64,000 nucleotides of DNA, from the NCBI RefSeq assembly GCF_029892105.1, contig NZ_JARZAJ010000007.1, positions 185,119 through 249,118 on the forward strand, in the 5' to 3' direction. The DNA comes from Kitasatospora sp. GP82. GTDB taxonomy: Bacteria; Actinomycetota; Actinomycetes; Streptomycetales; Streptomycetaceae. A program made the position numbers and the translations under genes. Under the pieces are notes generated by a model, which was given only the letters and a program-made list of their open reading frames with translations, had not been told where the DNA came from and searched no databases. Below, piece after piece: positions 10,266 through 18,953 of the stretch (position 1 is the first letter of the stretch; each line of letters opens with the position of its first letter).

Positions 10266-11941
10266 CAAATAGCCCTTTCCGCGGCCTCGACGGCCTCGCG
10301 GGAGTACTCGGGATGGTTGAGGTCGAACGCGGGTCCCTCGGACCGGATCCGCGGCAGCGCGTGGAAGTTGTGCCGCGGCGGCGGACAGGAGGTCGCCCAT
10401 TCCAGCGAGCGTCCGTAGCCCCAGGGGTCGTCCACGGTGACCTTCTCCCCGTACCTGGTGGTCTTCCAGACGTTGTAGAGGAACGGCAGGGTGGACAGGC
10501 CGAGGAGGAAGGCGCCGGCCGAGGAGACGGTGTTGAGGGTCGTGAAGCCGTCGTCGGGCAGGTAGTCGGCGTAGCGGCGCGGCATGCCCTGGGCGCCGAG
10601 CCAGTGCTGGACCAGGAAGGTGAGCTGGAAGCCGGGCAGCAGCAGCCAGAAGTGCAGCTTTCCCAACCGCTCGTCCAGCATCCGGCCCGTCATCTTGGGC
10701 CACCAGAAGTAGAACCCGCCGAACATCGCGAAGACCACGGTGCCGAAGAGCACGTAGTGGAGGTGGGCCACGACGAAGTAGCTGTCGGTCACATGGAAGT
10801 CGATCGGCGGGGCGGCTAGCAGTACACCCGTCAGTCCGCCGAGCAGGAAGGTCACCAGGAAGCCGATGGCCCACAGCATCGGGGTGTCCAGGGAGATCGA
10901 GCCGTTCCACATGGTGCCGACCCAGTTGAAGAACTTCACGCCGGTCGGCACGGCGATCAGCAGGGATGCGAGGGAGAAGAACGGCAGTAGGACCTGCCCG
11001 GTGGCGAACATGTGGTGCGCCCAGACGATCGCGGAAAGTCCGGTGATGGCGATGGTGGCGCCGATCAGCCCGTGGTAGCCGAAGATCGGCTTGCGGGAGA
11101 ACACCGGGATGATCTCGGAGATGATCCCGAAGAAGGGCAGCGCCACGATGTAGACCTCGGGATGCCCGAAGAACCAGAACAGGTGCTGCCACAGGATCGC
11201 CCCGCCGTTGGCCGCGTCGAAGACATGCGCCCCGAACTTCCGGTCCGCCTCCAGGGCTGCCAGCGCGGCGGTCAGGACCGGGAAGGAGAGCAGCGCCAGG
11301 ATCGAGGTGAACAGCACGTTCCAGGTGAAGATCGGCATCCGGAACAGCGTCATTCCCGGGGCGCGCAGGCAGGCGATCGTGGTGATGAAGTTGACCGAGC
11401 CCAGGATGGTGCTCAGTCCGGCCACGAGCAGGCCCATCGTCCACAGGTCCGCACCGGTGCCCGGGCTGCGGACCGGGCCGTTCAGCGGGGCGTAGGCGAA
11501 CCAGCCGAAGGACGCGGCGCCGTTGCTCGTGAGGAACCCGCTGACCACCATCAGGCCGCCCAGGAGGTACACCCAGTAGGTGAACGCGTTCAGCCGGGGG
11601 AACGCCACATCGGGCGCACCGATCTGAAGCGGCATCACCGCGTTGGCGAAACCCGCGAAGGTGGGCGTCGCGAACAGCAGCATCATGATGGTGCCGTGGA
11701 TCGTGAAGAGCTGGTTGTACTGGTCCCGGGTGAAGAACTGCAGCCCAGGCCGGGCGAGCTCGGCGCGCATCAGCATCGCCAGCACCCCGGCGAAGAGGAA
11801 GAAGCCGAACGAGGTGACCAGGTAGAGATTGCCGATCACCTTGTGGTCGGTCGTCGTCAGCCAGCGGAGCACGGCGGAGCCCTGCCGGAGCGGTGAGGCC
11901 GACACCGGGGCCGCAGGAAGGACATCCGCGCTTTCCGTCAC
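10265..11941 (-). CDS. ctaD: Cytochrome c oxidase subunit I (CtaD)
   Basis: The catalytic subunit of an aa3-type terminal oxidase that reduces O2 and pumps protons, 558 aa. The heme a His is in [20 protein letters not shown] carries the Cu-B His and the cross-linked Tyr, and WAHHMFATG holds the other two Cu-B histidines. [10 protein letters not shown] carries the two heme His ligands, and the K-channel Lys is in [10 protein letters not shown]. All key residues are intact, so it is predicted active. The GTG at 11941 has GAGGAG close upstream. It forms a two-gene unit with ctaF. Subunits II (CtaC) and III (CtaE) are absent from the window. Confidence 0.93.
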   Translation of the reverse strand: MTESADVLPAAPVSASPLRQGSAVLRWLTTTDHKVIGNLYLVTSFGFFLFAGVLAMLMRAELARPGLQFFTRDQYNQLFTIHGTIMMLLFATPTFAGFANAVMPLQIGAPDVAFPRLNAFTYWVYLLGGLMVVSGFLTSNGAASFGWFAYAPLNGPVRSPGTGADLWTMGLLVAGLSTILGSVNFITTIACLRAPGMTLFRMPIFTWNVLFTSILALLSFPVLTAALAALEADRKFGAHVFDAANGGAILWQHLFWFFGHPEVYIVALPFFGIISEIIPVFSRKPIFGYHGLIGATIAITGLSAIVWAHHMFATGQVLLPFFSLASLLIAVPTGVKFFNWVGTMWNGSISLDTPMLWAIGFLVTFLLGGLTGVLLAAPPIDFHVTDSYFVVAHLHYVLFGTVVFAMFGGFYFWWPKMTGRMLDERLGKLHFWLLLPGFQLTFLVQHWLGAQGMPRRYADYLPDDGFTTLNTVSSAGAFLLGLSTLPFLYNVWKTTRYGEKVTVDDPWGYGRSLEWATSCPPPRHNFHALPRIRSEGPAFDLNHPEYSREAVEAAERAI

Positions 11942-12175
11942 CGTGTCTCCTCGTCTCTCCCCGCTGCACGCCTGCGCATGGAGACGGCCGCGTTCCGATG
12001 CAATCATCCGCAGCCCTGCCAGGTCGGCACCGACGCGGAATCGCGCACCGGCGACAGGGCCGTCCGTGCTGCGCCTCGGACACCTCGGCGCAGGCGTCGA
12101 TGCCCGTCTCGGCTGCGAGACGGTGCAGTTGCGCCGTCAGGGCCGCGCGGGATCCGTGCGCGCCGCGGACCGGCG

Positions 12176-12898
12176 CTAGCCGCCGAGTCCGGTCAGACCG
12201 ACCAGTCCGGCCAGCCGTGGGGCCTGCGGGCTGACCACGGAAGCCGTCGCCCCGTACTGCGGCGCATCCCAGTCGAGCAGGTGGAGGTCCTCGAAGCGAC
12301 TGCTCAGCGGCGCACCGCCGACGGTCTCCAGCGGCAGCGCGGAGAGGTCCAGCGCGCCCATGCTGTCCAGGGTGGCGCGGCCGATCTTGACCATCGCCTC
12401 CTTGCGCACCCACTGCCGCAGGAACGCCCATCCCGGTTCCGCGTGCTCCCTGACCAGCCGCAACTCGGCCTCGGTGAGCACCCGTTCCAGCACGTCCTGG
12501 CCAGGGCCGTCCCGCTCCGCCCGCTCCACGTCCACGCCGACCGGCCCGAAGCCGGCGGCCGCCGCGACCACACCCTTGGTGTGCGAGAGGCTGACGTGAA
12601 CGTCGGGGTGGCCCGGCAGGTACGGCTTGCCGTGGTCGCCCTTGCCGCAGCCGGGACAGCTCTGGGCGAGCGTCACCTCCGCGGCGGTCACACCGAGCAA
12701 CTGCGCCGCGCACAGCCGCACCAGGATGTGGGCCGCGACGAAGTCCTGGCGGGTGGTCTCGTGCCGGAAGCGTGCCGCGCGGACGCGTTCGATCTCGGTG
12801 AGCAGGTCTTCATGGGCCTCGGGGTGCCGCAGCACCTCCGCGCTGGCCGCAGCCACCGCCAGCGGGCCGTCTCCCCTGCGGTCCGTGTCGCTGTGCAT
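12176..12898 (-). CDS. 4'-phosphopantetheinyl transferase (Sfp type)
   Basis: Transfers the phosphopantetheine arm of CoA onto carrier-protein serines of PKS, NRPS or fatty-acid systems. 240 aa, the size of the Sfp class. The Mg2+-binding motif GPVGVDVERAERD is near residue 120 and the second motif WVRKEAMVKIGR near residue 170. Between them LSHTKGVVAAAAG matches the SH-S/T-x-G region, and a CPGCGKGDHGKPYL stretch precedes it. The ATG at 12898 follows GGCAGGA. It is an orphan: no carrier-protein or synthase gene is near, so it may serve clusters elsewhere. It lies between respiratory genes and a divergent hydrolase. Confidence 0.88.
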   Translation of the reverse strand: MHSDTDRRGDGPLAVAAASAEVLRHPEAHEDLLTEIERVRAARFRHETTRQDFVAAHILVRLCAAQLLGVTAAEVTLAQSCPGCGKGDHGKPYLPGHPDVHVSLSHTKGVVAAAAGFGPVGVDVERAERDGPGQDVLERVLTEAELRLVREHAEPGWAFLRQWVRKEAMVKIGRATLDSMGALDLSALPLETVGGAPLSSRFEDLHLLDWDAPQYGATASVVSPQAPRLAGLVGLTGLGG

Positions 12899-13014
12899 TC
12901 CTGCCGCCTCTTCCCGTCCGCCCTCGGATCCCGCTCCTGTCGAGGGACCAACCTACGAGGCACCAACGGCATGGATCAATCCACCGCCGAACCAGCCCGG
13001 CTCAACTAATGGAT

Positions 13015-13053
13015 AGATAAGTATTGACACATTATCTGAAGCTTCGGTAGAAC
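13015..13053 (+). promoter_or_regulatory. Vegetative-type promoter overlapped by an inverted repeat
   Basis: TTGACA at 13024-13029 and TAGAAC at 13048-13053 are separated by 18 bp, a good sigma-HrdB-like promoter. A 6-bp inverted repeat AGATAA (13015-13020) / TTATCT (13032-13037) straddles the -35 box, the position of a repressor operator. It directs the hydrolase gene starting at 13087. The local AT content is clearly above the surroundings. Confidence 0.65.
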
Positions 13054-13086
13054 AGCCTCATCACCAAGACCACGGAGGCATCCCGC

Positions 13087-14010
13087 ATGGCAGTCTCACC
13101 CCTCCCCCAGGTACTCCACCGCCACCTCGACGTCGACGGCGTGCGTGTCTTCTACCGCGAGTCGATCCCATCCCGGGCCGCCGGCGACGAGGTCCCGGTG
13201 ATGCTGCTGCTGCACGGCTTCCCGTCCGCATCGCACCAGTACCGCCGCCTGATGGACTCCCTCGGGGCGCACTACCGCCTGATCGCCCCCGACTACCCGG
13301 GCTTCGGCCACAGCGACGTTCCCGCCCCGGCAAGCACCGGCGGGACCTTCTCCTACACCTTCGACCACCTCGCCGACATCACCGAGCGGTTCGTCCAGCA
13401 GCTCGGCCTCACCCGATTCGTGCTGTACGTCTTCGACTTCGGCGCACCCGTCGGTTTCCGGCTGGCCACCCGCCACCCCGAGTGGATCACCGGCCTGGTG
13501 GTGCAGAACGGCAACGCCTACGAGGAGGGGCTCTCCGAGGCGGCCCGGTCGTTCATCGCGCTGCGCCCCGAGACCGAGGGTGCCGAGCAGAGCATCCGCG
13601 AGCTGCTCACACTCCCCGCCACCCGCGGCCAGTACGAGGGCGGCACCACCGACCCCCGTCTCGTCGCCCCCGACGGCTGGACCCTCGACCAGCACTTCCT
13701 CGACCAACCCGGCCGCACCCGGCCGCAGTTGGATCTGGCCTTCGACTACCACTCCAACCTGGCCCGCTACCCCGAGTGGCAGGAGTGGCTGCGCAAGCAC
13801 ACCCCGCCCACCCTGATCACCTGGGGCCGCAACGACCCGTTCTTCCCCGAGCCCGGCGCCCGCGCCTACCTCCGCGACCTCCCGGACGCCGAAGTCCACC
13901 TCTTCGACACCGGCCACTTCGCCCTGGAGGAGAACCTCCCCGAAATCGCCCCGCTGATCGCCGACTTCCTCGACCGCGTCTGGCCCCGCCACACCCCGAC
14001 GCCGGCCTGA
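13087..14010 (+). CDS. Alpha/beta hydrolase with Asp nucleophile (epoxide hydrolase / haloalkane dehalogenase type)
   Basis: 307 aa cytoplasmic alpha/beta-hydrolase. The oxyanion motif HGFPSASHQYR is near residue 43. The nucleophile elbow reads FDFGAPVGFRLA near residue 118, with Asp instead of Ser, as in epoxide hydrolases and haloalkane dehalogenases. The acidic residue is in WGRNDPFF and the catalytic His in DTGHFALEEN. The ATG has GGAGG at 13074-13078. It is transcribed from the promoter at 13024-13053 and ends in a hairpin shared with the convergent qcrB. The natural substrate cannot be read from sequence. Confidence 0.87.
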   Translation: MAVSPLPQVLHRHLDVDGVRVFYRESIPSRAAGDEVPVMLLLHGFPSASHQYRRLMDSLGAHYRLIAPDYPGFGHSDVPAPASTGGTFSYTFDHLADITERFVQQLGLTRFVLYVFDFGAPVGFRLATRHPEWITGLVVQNGNAYEEGLSEAARSFIALRPETEGAEQSIRELLTLPATRGQYEGGTTDPRLVAPDGWTLDQHFLDQPGRTRPQLDLAFDYHSNLARYPEWQEWLRKHTPPTLITWGRNDPFFPEPGARAYLRDLPDAEVHLFDTGHFALEENLPEIAPLIADFLDRVWPRHTPTPA

Positions 14011-14061
14011 CGGCACGATCCGCAACGGCGTCCCCCCGGCCCGGGCCACCGCCCGGACGCC

Positions 14062-14091
14062 TGAGGGCCCGCCGGAGTCGACGGGCCCTCA
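14062..14091. terminator. Bidirectional terminator hairpin
   Basis: TGAGGGCCCG (14062-14071) pairs with CGGGCCCTCA (14082-14091) across a 10-nt loop. It sits between the convergent hydrolase (ends 14010) and qcrB (ends 14111). There is no long U tract, as is usual for GC-rich actinobacterial terminators. Confidence 0.7.
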
Positions 14092-14110
14092 CGAGTGAGC
14101 GGGGTGACGG

Positions 14111-15769
14111 TCAGTGGTGGCCGTGGCCGCTGCTGATCTCCTCGTACTCCTCCGCGGTCGGCTTGGCGATCTGGCTGTACTGGCCGAAGTAGTGCTTCGA
14201 GAGCTTGGCGCGCCAGCGGGCCAGCCGGCTCACCTTGAGGGCGACGCCGTTCTCGTCCACGGCCGGCGGCAGCTCGACCGGCTGGTACTGCTCGTGCGCG
14301 GTGTACGAGTGCAGCTGGGCCGGCGACAGCGGCTCGTGGACCTCGATGAACTCGCCGTGCGGCTTACGCACGATGATGCCGCTCTCGCGGCCGTGCAGCA
14401 CCTTCTCCCAGTCCCGCCGCTGAAGGCCCAGGCACCAGCGCTTGGTGATGAAGTAGACCACCACCGGCACCACGAAGAAGCCGATCCGGCAGAACCAGGT
14501 GATCGAGTTGAGCGACAGGTGGAAGTGCGTGGCGAACAGGTCGTTGCCACCACCCACCAGCAGGACGACGTACAGCCCGATCCAGGCGGCGCCCAGGCCG
14601 GTACGGACCGGGGCGTTGCGCGGGCGGTCCAGGATGTGGTGCTCGCGCTTGTCGCCGGTGATCCAGGCCTCGACGAACGGGTAGCACCAGATCGCCAGCA
14701 GGACCAGCGGGAAGACCACCAGCGGAACGAACACCCCGAGGTTCAGGGTGTGACCCAGGAACCGGATCTCCCAGCCCGGCATGATCCGGATCAGGCCCTC
14801 GGAGTAGCCCATGTACCAGTCCGGCTGCGCGTCCGTGGACACCTGGTCGGGCCGGTACGGGCCGTACGCCCAGATCGGGTTGACCGTGGCGACCGCCGCC
14901 ATGGCCGAGACGATGCCGAACACCAGGAAGAAGAAGCCACCAGCCTTGGCCATGTAGACCGGCATCAGCGGCATGCCGACGACGTTCTTCTCCGTGCGGC
15001 CGGGGCCCGCCCACTGGGTGTGCTTGTGGTAGAAGACCAGGATCAGGTGCGCCACCAGCAGCCCGGCCATGATGCCGGGGATGAGCAGCACATGGACGGT
15101 GAACAGCCTCGGGATGATGACGGTGCCCGGGAACTGGCCGCCGAAGAGGAAGAACATCAGGTAGGTGCCGACGATCGGCACGGCGAGGATCGCGCCCTCC
15201 ATGAAGCGGATGCCCGTGCCGGAGAGCAGGTCGTCGGGGAGCGAGTAGCCCATGAAGCCGTCGAACATGCCGAGGATCAGCAGCATGGCGCCGACGAGCC
15301 AGTTGAGCTCGCGCGGCTTGCGGAACGCCCCGGTGAAGAAGACCCGCATCATATGGACGAGCATCGACGCGACGAAGAGGATCGCCGCCCAGTGGTGGAT
15401 CTGGCGGATCAGCAGACCCCCGCGGATGTCGAAGCTGATGCCCAGGGTGGAGGCGTACGCCTCCGACATCCGGATGCCGTTCAGCGGGACCCACTTACCG
15501 TGGTAGACGATCTCGCCCATGCTCGGGACGAAGAACAGGGTCAGCCAGACACCCGTGATGATGATGATCACGAAGGTGTAGAGCGCGATCTCACCGAGCA
15601 TGAAGGACCAGTGGTCCGGAAAGATCTTGCGCAGATTCGACTTCGCGAGCGAATAGATGCCAAGGCGGCCGTCGGCCCAGTCGGCGACGGTCTCCGCCTT
15701 GTCGGCGGGCACGGTCCGCGAACTGCTCGGCGTGTCGGTGCTCAACGAGGCACTTGTGTCGGCACTCAT
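14111..15769 (-). CDS. qcrB: Cytochrome bc1 complex cytochrome b subunit, canonical-type QcrB (stand-alone)
   Basis: 552 aa actinobacterial QcrB. Heme-b histidines are in IHHWAAILF / VHMMRVFF and VHVLLIPG / AHLILVF, the Qo motif PDWY is in QPDWYMGYSEG, and the C-terminus ends EEISSGHGHH as in main-locus Streptomyces QcrB. The N-terminus has the usual DWADGRLGIYSLAKSN. The ATG at 15769 follows GGGGGTGCCGGGT. In streptomycetes this gene normally follows qcrC-qcrA; here neither is within the window and 580 bp of non-coding sequence lies upstream. It is therefore a second copy, or a relocated one, with its own promoter. Confidence 0.93.
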   Translation of the reverse strand: MSADTSASLSTDTPSSSRTVPADKAETVADWADGRLGIYSLAKSNLRKIFPDHWSFMLGEIALYTFVIIIITGVWLTLFFVPSMGEIVYHGKWVPLNGIRMSEAYASTLGISFDIRGGLLIRQIHHWAAILFVASMLVHMMRVFFTGAFRKPRELNWLVGAMLLILGMFDGFMGYSLPDDLLSGTGIRFMEGAILAVPIVGTYLMFFLFGGQFPGTVIIPRLFTVHVLLIPGIMAGLLVAHLILVFYHKHTQWAGPGRTEKNVVGMPLMPVYMAKAGGFFFLVFGIVSAMAAVATVNPIWAYGPYRPDQVSTDAQPDWYMGYSEGLIRIMPGWEIRFLGHTLNLGVFVPLVVFPLVLLAIWCYPFVEAWITGDKREHHILDRPRNAPVRTGLGAAWIGLYVVLLVGGGNDLFATHFHLSLNSITWFCRIGFFVVPVVVYFITKRWCLGLQRRDWEKVLHGRESGIIVRKPHGEFIEVHEPLSPAQLHSYTAHEQYQPVELPPAVDENGVALKVSRLARWRAKLSKHYFGQYSQIAKPTAEEYEEISSGHGHH

Positions 15770-16349
15770 ACCCGGCACCCCCGGAAGGCCGTGGCCGCTA
15801 CGGCCGACGGCGGCGTGTGGGCTCGGGTGACGCGGCGGAGGACTGGCACAGGGGTCATCGGGGCTCTCTCGGTGTTGGGCGGTCAGGGGCGCAGGGGCCG
15901 GCGAGAGTGAACCGACTGGCTCGGCGGCCGGATCGTGGTGGACGGCGGCCGACGACCGCCGGGCTGGGCGATTGCGGGGACCGTGGGCGGTACTCCTCGG
16001 CGCCGGACGTCGACGCGACCGGGCACTGCACGCCCTCCACGGAGGCGGACGTCGCGGACCGGTTTTCGGGCACGGCACTGGTGGTCCATGCTGCCGGGCC
16101 GTCAGCCGCCACGCACGCTCATCCGGCCCACGGTGACGTGTCGTTAGGCCGATGGAGGCACTCCGGGCGGCCGAACGGACCTGTTCCTCCCCGGGCGTGC
16201 TGCAGGCAGGCAGGCCGCTCACGTGCCCGGGGCGCGAGCCCCTGCCGCCGGCGACGGCTCTGCCTGCCGACCACACCTATGGTGAACCCAGCGACCGGCC
16301 CACCGCGTCGGTCGTGGCCGCTGGGACACGGATGGAGGTGGAGTGCGGG
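15770..16349. other. Divergent intergenic region, 580 bp
   Basis: It separates qcrB (minus) from the deacetylase (plus) and should hold promoters for both. Open frames exist in both strands, but their composition is Arg/Pro/Gly-rich as expected for shadows in GC-rich DNA. No protein family, strong hairpin or clear -35/-10 pair was recognised. Confidence 0.4.
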
Positions 16350-17237
16350 ATGTCCGTTGGTCGCCGACAGATCCTGGCAGCCGTGGCGGGCGGCGTGCTG
16401 TCGGGGTGCTCCGCACCACCGAGGACGGGGGCCGTTAGGAGCCCATCGGCCCAGCCCGGGACGGGGACAGCACCCTCGGGGACGGGCGGCGCAACAGCCG
16501 CCCCGGCCTCGCGGGCACCGGGACGGGTCGCACCGACCCGCGCGGAGGTGGTCGCCCGGTACGGGCGGGCCACGCCGAGCAGTTGGGGCTTCGACGCGCC
16601 CGGAGTCCTCGGTCGGCTGCCCTCCGCCGAGCGGGTGATCGCGCTGACCTTCGACGCCTGCGGTGGACCGGGCGGCGACGGCTACGACGAGGCGCTGGTC
16701 GGCTTCCTCAGGGAGCACGCCGTACCGGCGACGCTGTTTCTGAACTCGCGCTGGATCGACGCCAACCAGGCGGCCTTCGGGCAGTTGGCCGCGGACCCGC
16801 TGTTCGAGATCGGCAACCACGGAACCCGACACGTTCCCCTGTCGGTCTCCGGGCGCTCCGCCTACGGCATCCCGGGCACCAGGGACGCCGGGGAGGTCTT
16901 CGACGAGATCGCGGGGAACCGGGAGAAGCTGACCGGCCTGCTCGGCCGCCCGCCGCGCTTCTTCCGGCCGGGCACCGCCTACTGCGACGACATCGCCGCA
17001 CGGATCGTGACCGATCTGGGCGAACGGCTCGTCGGCTTCACCGTCAACGGTGACGCGGGAGCCACCTTCACCGCGGGTCAGGTCGAACACGAGGTGGCGG
17101 CCGTGCCACCGGGGTCGATCGTCATCGGCCATATGAACCATCCCGGCCACGGGACGTCTGCCGGGATCGCCGCCGCAGTGCCGCAGCTGCTCGCATCGGG
17201 ACACCGCTTCGTACGGCTCTCCGACGTCGTGCGGTGA
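16350..17237 (+). CDS. Polysaccharide deacetylase (NodB-type) lipoprotein
   Basis: A secreted carbohydrate deacetylase, 295 aa, likely acting on peptidoglycan or another cell-surface glycan. The N-terminus MSVGRRQILAAVAGGVLSGC is a lipoprotein signal with lipobox LSGC and a GRR that could suit Tat export. A Ser/Thr/Pro/Gly-rich linker follows to about residue 65. The NodB domain begins LTFDACGGPGG (catalytic base Asp) and continues with FEIGNHGTRHVPL (the NH-x3-H zinc motif). FFRPGTAYCD provides the RPP-like motif, and IVIGHMNHPGHGT the final His. The ATG at 16350 follows GGAGG at 16334-16338 and gives the best signal peptide. Confidence 0.87.
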   Translation: MSVGRRQILAAVAGGVLSGCSAPPRTGAVRSPSAQPGTGTAPSGTGGATAAPASRAPGRVAPTRAEVVARYGRATPSSWGFDAPGVLGRLPSAERVIALTFDACGGPGGDGYDEALVGFLREHAVPATLFLNSRWIDANQAAFGQLAADPLFEIGNHGTRHVPLSVSGRSAYGIPGTRDAGEVFDEIAGNREKLTGLLGRPPRFFRPGTAYCDDIAARIVTDLGERLVGFTVNGDAGATFTAGQVEHEVAAVPPGSIVIGHMNHPGHGTSAGIAAAVPQLLASGHRFVRLSDVVR

Positions 17238-17325
17238 CGAGGAGGAGGACGGCCGGACCCGGCCGGGAGGCGCCGGAGCGGAAAACCGCTCGCGCTACGG
17301 GCCCTGCGGACGGGATGATCCCCGG

Positions 17326-17841
17326 ATGACCTGGACAGCACCGGAAATCGACCGCGTCGGCGGCTCACTCGTCGCAGGTGAGCGTGAGATGCTGGAGGGC
17401 TATCTCGCCTGGCAGCGAAGCACCCTGCTGCACAAGTGCGCCGGCCTGACGGGCGATCAGCTGGCCGAGCGGACGGTACCGCCGTCCGGCCTCTCGCTGC
17501 TCGGCCTGCTCCGCCACCTGGCCAAGGTCGAACGGATCTGGTTCCGGGAGCGGTTCGCCGGTGAGCAGGTGGAGCGGCTGCACGACACCGAGCACTCCAA
17601 GAGCGCCGACTTCGCCGCCCTGGACCCGACCCGCGCCGCCGAGGACTACCAGCGCCTGGTCGAGGAGTGCCGTCTCGCGGACGCCGCCGTCGCGAGTGCC
17701 TCGCTCGACGACACCTGTACGCATGGCGGCGAGGTCTACTCGCTCCGGCTGATCTACCTCCACATGATCACCGAGTACGCCCGCCACCTCGGGCACGCCG
17801 ACCTGCTGCGTGAACAGATCGACGGCGTCACCGGCGGCTGA
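17326..17841 (+). CDS. DinB superfamily protein (DUF664)
   Basis: 171 aa four-helix protein of the DinB/DUF664 family, whose actinobacterial members include mycothiol- or bacillithiol-dependent S-transferases. The sequence shows the expected helices with metal-binding histidines: LLGLLRHLAKVERIWFRERF near residue 65, and LIYLHMITEYARHLGHADLL near residue 145. The metal triad would be one His in the first segment and two in the second. Start at the ATG 17326; the RBS is weak. The next gene (pip) follows 44 bp downstream on the same strand, so co-transcription is possible. The thiol co-substrate is inferred from family. Confidence 0.82.
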   Translation: MTWTAPEIDRVGGSLVAGEREMLEGYLAWQRSTLLHKCAGLTGDQLAERTVPPSGLSLLGLLRHLAKVERIWFRERFAGEQVERLHDTEHSKSADFAALDPTRAAEDYQRLVEECRLADAAVASASLDDTCTHGGEVYSLRLIYLHMITEYARHLGHADLLREQIDGVTGG

Positions 17842-17885
17842 CCGCCCCGCCAAACGAACCGAGACTCTGGAGAACCGAGGAACTC

Positions 17886-18845
17886 ATGGACCGCTACCCG
17901 GAGATCGAACCGTACGAGCAGGGCATGCTGGACGTCGGTGACGCCAACCTCGTCCACTGGGAGACCTGCGGAAACCCCGACGGCAAGCCCGCCGTGGTGG
18001 TGCACGGCGGGCCGGGGTCGGGGGCGGGTCCTGGCTGGCGGCGGTTCTTCGACCCGGCGGCATACCGCATCGTGCTCTTCGACCAGCGCAACTGCGGCCG
18101 CAGTACACCGTCCGCGAGCGACCCGGGCACCGATCTGGGCAGCAACACCACCCGGCAACTGATCGCCGACGCCGAGCGCCTGCGGGAACACCTCGGCATC
18201 GACCGCTGGTTGGTGCTGGGCGGCTCCTGGGGCTCCACCCTCGGCCTGGCGTACGCGCAGGCGCACCCGGAGCGGGTCTCGGAGCTGGTCCTGTTCAGCG
18301 TGGCCACCACCACCCGACGCGAGGTCGAGTGGATCACCCGTGACATGGGCCGGTACTTCCCCGAGCAGTGGACCCGCTTCCGGGACGCCGTCCCCGCGGC
18401 CGAGCGCGACGGCAGCCTGGTGGACGCTTACAGCCGCCTGCTGCACGATCCCGACCCCGCCGTTCGGGAGCGGGCCGCCGTCGAGTGGTGCGCCTGGGAG
18501 GACTCCCATGTCGCCACCGGCCCCGGCCACAAGCCCGACCCCCGCTACCAGGACCCGGCGTTCCGGATGCTCTTCGCCCGCCTGGTCACCCACTACTGGC
18601 GGCACGCGGCCTGGCTCGGGGAGCGCGAACTACTTGACGGTGCCCGGAAGTTGGCCGGCATCCCCGGCGCGCTGATCCATGGCCGCCTCGACCTGAGCAG
18701 CCCGCCGGACATCGCCTGGCAGCTCTCCCGGGTCTGGTCCGACGCCGAGTTGGTCCTGGTCGACGACGCGGGCCACGGCTTCGGGTACCCCAGCACCTCC
18801 GAAGCCGTTCTCGCCGCGATCGAGCGCTTCAAGAACCGCCCCTGA
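17886..18845 (+). CDS. pip: Proline iminopeptidase (S33)
   Basis: Cleaves N-terminal proline from peptides; cytoplasmic alpha/beta hydrolase, 319 aa, normal length. The oxyanion loop HGGPGSGAGPGWRRFFDP is near residue 41. DQRNCGRSTPS is typical of the family. The nucleophile elbow GGSWGSTLGLAYAQAHPE holds the Ser, Asp is in HGRLDLSSPP and His in DDAGHGFGYP. The ATG at 17886 has GAGGAA just upstream. It is probably in one unit with the DinB-like gene. Confidence 0.92.
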   Translation: MDRYPEIEPYEQGMLDVGDANLVHWETCGNPDGKPAVVVHGGPGSGAGPGWRRFFDPAAYRIVLFDQRNCGRSTPSASDPGTDLGSNTTRQLIADAERLREHLGIDRWLVLGGSWGSTLGLAYAQAHPERVSELVLFSVATTTRREVEWITRDMGRYFPEQWTRFRDAVPAAERDGSLVDAYSRLLHDPDPAVRERAAVEWCAWEDSHVATGPGHKPDPRYQDPAFRMLFARLVTHYWRHAAWLGERELLDGARKLAGIPGALIHGRLDLSSPPDIAWQLSRVWSDAELVLVDDAGHGFGYPSTSEAVLAAIERFKNRP

Positions 18846-18953
18846 CAACGTCGGGAACCGCCCCTGAACAGGCTCTCGAATCGGGGATATCCTCCCGAAT
18901 GTGAGAGATTCCGAGAACGTCGACGCCCGCTGCACGACGATGGCGGTGCTGCC

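Noticed and set aside
9876..12713. A 945-codon minus-strand frame across ctaF, ctaD and the PPTase
   Set aside because: It is out of frame with ctaD and the PPTase, whose active-site motifs are intact in other frames. Only its ctaF end is real.
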